Of a stretch of 18,448 bases of DNA, positions 14,512 through 18,448 are shown one piece after another. Positions within the stretch are counted from its first letter, which is position 1; each line of letters begins with the position of its first letter. The position numbers and the translations under genes were made by a program. This stretch comes from Micavibrio_C sp964577255. GTDB taxonomy: Bacteria; Pseudomonadota; Alphaproteobacteria; Micavibrionales; Micavibrionaceae. The stretch spans positions 1 through 18,448 of the forward strand of contig CAZNYM010000034.1 in NCBI GenBank assembly GCA_964577255.1, in the 5' to 3' direction. The notes under the pieces are model-generated. The model had not been told where the DNA came from and did not search any database. It saw only the letters and a list, made by a program, of their open reading frames with translations.

Positions 14512-15528
14512 ATGAGCAAAACCACCAAATCACCCCCCGGTAAAGACAATGCGGGGCCGGCGGCCGTCGCCGCCAACCACCCGGCCTATACCACTCTGCC
14601 CGATAAAATGTTCGACGTGCGCAAGACGTTCGGGCTCGACACCGACTGGCAAGTGCCGGGTTTCAGCACCCGCGACCCGCATGTGCCGTCGCAGGACGAC
14701 GCTTACCAATTCGACCGCGACACCACCCTGGCCATCCTGGCCGGGTTCGCCAACAACCGCCGCGTGATGGTGCAGGGCTATCACGGCACCGGAAAATCGA
14801 CCCATATCGAGCAGGTGGCAGCCCGCCTCAACTGGCCCTGCATCCGCATCAACCTCGACAGCCATGTCAGCCGCATCGACCTGCTGGGTAAGGACATGAT
14901 CACCCTCAAGGAAGGCAAGCAGGTGACGGAATTCCGCCAGGGACTGCTGCCCTGGGCGCTGCAGAACCCGATCGCCCTGGTGTTCGACGAATACGACGCC
15001 GGCCGCCCCGACGTCATGTTCGTGATCCAACGCATTCTGGAAGCCGAGGGGCGCCTGACGCTGCTCGACCAGAATCTGGTGATCCACCCGCACCCGGCCT
15101 TCCGCCTGTTCTCCACCGCCAATACCGTCGGTCTGGGCGACACCACGGGGCTTTATCACGGCACGCAGCAGATCAACCAGGGCCAGATGGACCGCTGGAA
15201 CATCGTGGCCACGCTCAATTACCTGCCGCACGAGGACGAAGTGGCGATTATGCTGGCGAAAAATCCCGACTTCAGGACGGAGACCGGACGCCAGGATATC
15301 GACACCATGGTGAAAATGGCCGCCCTGACCCGGCAAGGATTCCGCAACGGCGATTTGTCCACACTGATGTCGCCGCGCACGGTGCTGAGCTGGATCGAGA
15401 ACCAGCGCATCCTCAAGGACCGCGAATTCGCCTTCCGCCTCAGCTTCCTCAACAAATGCGATGAAACCGAGCGCCCGGTGCTGGTCGAGTACTACCAGCG
15501 CTGCTTCGGCGTCGACCTGAATGCCTAG
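14512..15528 (+). CDS. cobS: Cobaltochelatase subunit CobS (AAA+ ATPase)
   Basis: 338 residues, with a P-loop GYHGTGKST at 89-97, Walker B ALVFDEYDAG (D159, E160) and a MoxR-like AAA+ layout; FSTANTVGLGD supplies the sensor Asn. CobS works with CobT as the ATP-driven chaperone of the aerobic CobNST complex, which inserts cobalt into hydrogenobyrinic acid a,c-diamide during B12 synthesis. This is analogous to BchI/BchD of Mg-chelatase. CobN is not in the window, so a role in B12 is inferred from family. cobT begins 8 bp before the cobS stop (ATG inside the last codons), which indicates tight coupling. It starts 6 bp after the J-protein gene. Confidence 0.96.
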   Translation: MSKTTKSPPGKDNAGPAAVAANHPAYTTLPDKMFDVRKTFGLDTDWQVPGFSTRDPHVPSQDDAYQFDRDTTLAILAGFANNRRVMVQGYHGTGKSTHIEQVAARLNWPCIRINLDSHVSRIDLLGKDMITLKEGKQVTEFRQGLLPWALQNPIALVFDEYDAGRPDVMFVIQRILEAEGRLTLLDQNLVIHPHPAFRLFSTANTVGLGDTTGLYHGTQQINQGQMDRWNIVATLNYLPHEDEVAIMLAKNPDFRTETGRQDIDTMVKMAALTRQGFRNGDLSTLMSPRTVLSWIENQRILKDREFAFRLSFLNKCDETERPVLVEYYQRCFGVDLNA

Positions 15529-17380
15529 CGACAGCCGCGACATCGAGATATTCAAGAACGCGACCGCTTCCGCCCTGCGGGCCCTGGCCGGCAAGGCCGA
15601 TATCCATGTCGATTTCAGCGCCGGAGAACAGGCCGGCGCCTCACGCCTGAAGCCCGGCGAAGGGTTGATGGCCCCGCGCCTGCCCCAGCCCGAAACGAAC
15701 CCGGGCGCGGCGGGGAAAAACCTGGTGCGCGGCGACGCCGACGCCAAGGCTTTGCGCCTGCGGCATCATAACGCAAGGTTGCACCGTGCCAACACGGCGA
15801 TGGACCTCAGCCATCAGGAGATTATGGATGCCCTCGAACAGGCCCGGTGCGAGGCGCTGGGCGCCAACCGGCTGCAGGGCGTAAGGCAGAACCTCAACCG
15901 GCTGCTGGCGTACGACTGCCGCCGCCGCCAGCTCGATCAGGTTTCTGCGCGCGAGGATACCAACACTGCCAACGCGCTCTATGTCATGGCGCGCCTGGCC
16001 TTCACCGGCGAACCCGTGCCGGAGGAAGCGGCCAAGCTGGTTTCCCTGTGGGCGCCGTGGCTGGCGCAGAAGCTCGGGCCCGGGGGCCTTGCGGAACTCG
16101 TTCCCGCGCTTGGCAGCCAGAAGGATTTTGCCCGCGAAGCGCGCGCGATGATCGAAAAGCTCGACTCCCGCTCCGATTTCAGCGACGAAAACCGGGAAGA
16201 TGAAACTGAACCTGATAAACAGCAGGGCGAGGAGCGCAATGCGCCCCGGCCGGCAGCCCAGGACGAAGAAGACCCGCGCGAAGAATCCGCCGCCGGCCAG
16301 CAGGTTGAATCGGATCAGGAACTTGACGAAGGGTTCGATTCCGGAGAAAGCGGCGCGTTTGAGGATATGCTGCCTGAAGTCGGCAGCGATGCCGAAGGGG
16401 ATGAGCCCGGCATGCCCTCCGCCCGCCCGCCCGGCATCGACGACGAAGGACGCGCCGGGCTTTACAAGGTCTACACCGCGCAATATGACGAGATCATCAA
16501 GGCCGAGGACCTGGCCGAACCCGGCGAGCTTGAACGGTTGCGCCGGATGCTCGACCAGCAGCTTCTGCCGCTGCAGAACCTGACCACCCGCCTTGCCAAC
16601 AGGCTGCAGCGCAAATTGATGGCGCGGCAGACGCGCAGCTGGCAATTCGATCTCGACGAAGGAATCCTCGATTCCGCGCGGCTGGCCCGCATCGTCGCCA
16701 ACCCGACCGTGCCGCTGTCTTTCAAGCAGGAAAAGCAGACCGATTTCCGCGACACCGTCGTCACGCTGCTGATCGACAATTCAGGCTCCATGCGCGGCCG
16801 GCCGATCGCCATCGCCGCCATGTGCACCGATGTGCTGGCCCGCACACTCGAGCGCTGCGGCGTGCGCGTGGAAATTCTGGGCTTCACCACCCGGGCGTGG
16901 AAGGGCGGCAAAGCCCGCGACCTGTGGATCCAGAACGGCCGCCCGCTGTTCCCCGGCCGCCTGAACGATCTGCGGCACATCATATATAAGTCGGCCGACA
17001 CGCCCTGGCGGCGCACTCGGCGCAATCTGGGCCTGATGCTCAAGGAAGGCCTGCTGAAGGAGAATATCGACGGCGAAGCGCTGGTCTGGGCCTACAACCG
17101 CCTGGCGGGCCGCGCGGAGCAGCGCAAGATCCTGATGGTGATCTCGGACGGCGCGCCGGTCGACGACTCCACCCTTTCCGTCAATCCCTCGAACATCCTC
17201 GAGCTTGATTTGCGCGGCGTGATCGCCTGGATTGAGGATTATTCGCGTGTCGAGCTGACCGCCATCGGCATCGGCCACGATGTTACGCGCTATTACCGCA
17301 AGGCGCTGACGATCGCGGACGCCGACGAGCTGGCTTCGGCGCTGATCGGCCGGCTCGAGGCCCTGTTCGAGGAAAACTGA
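15521..17380 (+). CDS. cobT: Cobaltochelatase subunit CobT (VWA domain)
   Basis: 619 residues, near the 631 of the Pseudomonas denitrificans protein. The N-terminal helical region is followed by a long acidic, low-complexity linker (about 220-330, rich in Glu, Asp and Gln). The C-terminal von Willebrand factor A domain has the MIDAS motif LLIDNSGSM with Asp419, Ser421 and Ser423, and later VISDGAPVDDS. GFTTRAWKGG is also typical. CobT forms rings with CobS and powers metal insertion by the large CobN subunit. No separate promoter is seen; translation is coupled to cobS. It converges on the next gene, with 3 bp between the two stop codons. Confidence 0.96.
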   Translation: MPSDSRDIEIFKNATASALRALAGKADIHVDFSAGEQAGASRLKPGEGLMAPRLPQPETNPGAAGKNLVRGDADAKALRLRHHNARLHRANTAMDLSHQEIMDALEQARCEALGANRLQGVRQNLNRLLAYDCRRRQLDQVSAREDTNTANALYVMARLAFTGEPVPEEAAKLVSLWAPWLAQKLGPGGLAELVPALGSQKDFAREARAMIEKLDSRSDFSDENREDETEPDKQQGEERNAPRPAAQDEEDPREESAAGQQVESDQELDEGFDSGESGAFEDMLPEVGSDAEGDEPGMPSARPPGIDDEGRAGLYKVYTAQYDEIIKAEDLAEPGELERLRRMLDQQLLPLQNLTTRLANRLQRKLMARQTRSWQFDLDEGILDSARLARIVANPTVPLSFKQEKQTDFRDTVVTLLIDNSGSMRGRPIAIAAMCTDVLARTLERCGVRVEILGFTTRAWKGGKARDLWIQNGRPLFPGRLNDLRHIIYKSADTPWRRTRRNLGLMLKEGLLKENIDGEALVWAYNRLAGRAEQRKILMVISDGAPVDDSTLSVNPSNILELDLRGVIAWIEDYSRVELTAIGIGHDVTRYYRKALTIADADELASALIGRLEALFEEN

Positions 17381-17383
17381 AAA

Positions 17384-17758
17384 CTACGCCATGTCGTGAT
17401 CGGAAGACCGGGGCTTTTTTCTTGGAACCTGCCGCTGCAATTCCAGCAGACAGGTCTGGATGATCCTGTGCTTGTCCGGCATGTCCTTGGTGAAATCGAG
17501 CGCGAACCGGGCAAAGGCCTCCGCTTCAGGATGGCCTTCCTTGTAATCGTGCGTCAGGCGCGTAGTGACGGCGAAGCGGCCGTATGATTGCCAGTAAGAG
17601 AACGGCGGCGCAAACTTGAAGGCATAAAGCCCGGCGATCATGTCGCCATGGTCGTTGCCACGGGTAAAAGCCTCAGCGCGGCGCACGATGGATTCGGTGG
17701 TATGGCCCTGTCTTATGCTCTGCACGATGTCGGGATAATCGTCGAACAAAATAGTCAT
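17384..17758 (-). CDS. Unknown small protein
   Basis: From ATG 17758 the product has 124 residues: MTILFDDYPDIVQSIRQGHT, then an aromatic middle (FKFAPPFSYWQSYGRFAV), a helical part (AEAFARFALDFTKDMPD) and a basic tail. There is no signal peptide, membrane segment or motif I recognise. GGGAGG at 17763-17768, 4 nt before ATG, supports this start. A TTG at 17818, preceded by AGGGAG with 8 nt spacing, would extend it by 20 residues and keeps the same frame, so both starts have a site. Convergent with cobT and divergent from hisS. Coding character is good, but function is unknown. Confidence 0.7.
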   Translation of the reverse strand: MTILFDDYPDIVQSIRQGHTTESIVRRAEAFTRGNDHGDMIAGLYAFKFAPPFSYWQSYGRFAVTTRLTHDYKEGHPEAEAFARFALDFTKDMPDKHRIIQTCLLELQRQVPRKKPRSSDHDMA

Positions 17759-17934
17759 CAGGCCTCCCGAAACCGAGAGGTTAAAGGCCTCCTGCGAGGA
17801 CCATTGGGGCTGGGTCAAAACGGCGTCTCCCTGTGTATTTTCTTGTTGGGGAAAGGCTAGCAAGGGCCTGAATTGAAGTCAATAAAACCCTCTACCCCCT
17901 GTTATTTTGCCCTGAAATGCCGTATTTTTGGGGC
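17759..17934. other. Divergent spacer between the unknown gene and hisS
   Basis: 176 bp with AT-richer sequence near the hisS start. It contains the two minus-strand candidate ribosome binding sites (17763-17768 and 17827-17832) and two AGGCCT copies (17760-17765, 17785-17790). I see no convincing sigma-70 pair, operator or RNA gene. Confidence 0.5.
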
Positions 17935-18448
17935 ATGAACGCCCCCGCGAAAAAGCAGATCTACAAGCCCCGCCCCGTAACAGGCTTCCCCGAATGGCTG
18001 CCCGAAGTGCGCCTGGTGGAGCAGCGCTGGTTCGACCATATCCGCAAGATTTTTGAATCCTACGGCTATTGCTCGATCGAGACGCCGAGCGTCGAGGAGC
18101 TCGACGTCCTGCGCGCCAAGGGCGAGGTCGACAAGGAAATCTACGTCATCGAGCGCCTGCACAAGGACGAGAGCGACAAGGGCGAGGCCCGCCTGGCGCT
18201 GCATTTCGACCAGACCGTGCCGCTGGCCCGCTACGTCGCCCAGAATTTCAACGACCTGACCTTCCCCTTCAAGCGCTACCAGATGCAGCGCGTATGGCGC
18301 GGCGAACGCCCGCAGAAGGGCCGCTTCCGCGAATTCTACCAGTGCGATATCGACGTGATCGGCGTCGATAATCTGCCGATTTCGTTCGACACCGAGGTGG
18401 CGGCGATTATGTATGAAGCGCTGACGGGATTAAACATTGGAAAAGTCC
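17935..18448 (+). CDS. hisS: Histidyl-tRNA synthetase, 3'-truncated by the window edge
   Basis: Class II aminoacyl-tRNA synthetase that attaches histidine to tRNA-His; 171 codons are present from ATG 17935. Motif 1 covers the region from PEWLPEVRLVEQRWF to IETPSVEELDVL, FDQTVPLARYVA is the conserved substrate-binding segment, and motif 2 is RVWRGERPQKGRFREFYQ (R120 to Q136) followed by CDIDVIG. Motif 3 and the anticodon domain lie beyond the edge. The upstream 176 bp hold no convincing promoter; only GGGG just before ATG could serve as a weak ribosome binding site. The motif 2 block keeps ERPQKGRFREF, discussed in the findings. Confidence 0.94.
   Translation, partial: MNAPAKKQIYKPRPVTGFPEWLPEVRLVEQRWFDHIRKIFESYGYCSIETPSVEELDVLRAKGEVDKEIYVIERLHKDESDKGEARLALHFDQTVPLARYVAQNFNDLTFPFKRYQMQRVWRGERPQKGRFREFYQCDIDVIGVDNLPISFDTEVAAIMYEALTGLNIGKV

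Noticed and set aside
14530..15747. 405-codon open frame antisense to cobS and the start of cobT
   Set aside because: cobS has intact Walker motifs in the plus frame; the antisense product is low in recognisable structure and crosses a real gene boundary.
17401..17420. Terminator-like CGG-AAGA-CCG followed by a T6 tract after cobT
   Set aside because: The stem is only 3 bp, with 4 bases between it and the T tract, and it lies inside the convergent gene. It is too weak to call.
1..18448. CRISPR array, insertion sequence, prophage, toxin-antitoxin or restriction system
   Set aside because: No spaced direct repeats, transposase, integrase, phage structural gene or nuclease partner was seen. 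The methyltransferase is of the solitary CcrM type and the RHH gene has no toxin neighbour.

Overview
The window looks like part of an alphaproteobacterial chromosome. The strongest pointers are a CcrM-type GANTC methyltransferase, the neighbourhood rnhB-ccrM-mutY-dciA-dsbA-smc, the block bolA / J-protein / cobS / cobT, and an RHH_4-type ribbon-helix-helix protein. The coding DNA is GC-rich. A run of exactly 100 N at 2609-2708 suggests a scaffolded draft or metagenome assembly. An uncultured Rhodospirillales- or Micavibrio-like lineage is possible, but I cannot place it from this sequence.

Layout. (1) 3-2337: the C-terminal two thirds of aminopeptidase N, overlapped by rnhB. (2) 2324-2818, minus: a small protein of unknown role interrupted by the assembly gap; its edges hint at a nucleotidyltransferase head domain. 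(3) 2819-3098: an AT-richer divergent spacer with seven GANTC sites packed into 126 bp in front of ccrM (3099-4217). (4) 4214-6276, minus: a low-GC exported protein of unknown function and mutY. (5) 6317-13065, plus: dciA, an inositol-monophosphatase family gene, a proline-rich OmpA-like periplasmic protein, a membrane-anchored DsbA-like oxidoreductase and smc. (6) 13031-13842, minus: a ribbon-helix-helix regulator and bolA. (7) 13909-17380, plus: a J-domain protein, cobS and cobT in a tight operon. (8) 17384-17758, minus: an unknown protein. (9) 17935 to the end: the 5' part of hisS.

How the genes fit together. Much of the window concerns genome maintenance: RNase HII, CcrM methylation, MutY repair, DciA helicase loading and SMC. 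A second theme is the cell envelope: an exported unknown, an OmpA-like protein and a DsbA-like enzyme. The cobS/cobT pair encodes the AAA+ and von Willebrand subunits of aerobic cobaltochelatase, with a J-protein just upstream. Genes are packed tightly. Stop codons of convergent genes overlap at 2324-2337, 4214-4217 and 13031-13065, and the mutY and dciA starts are back to back.

I see no mobile element, CRISPR array, tRNA or rRNA, and no clearly new multi-gene system. The most interesting items are the GANTC cluster at ccrM, the low-GC exported protein, the gene broken by the gap, the OmpA-like insertion before dsbA-smc, and the form of HisRS.
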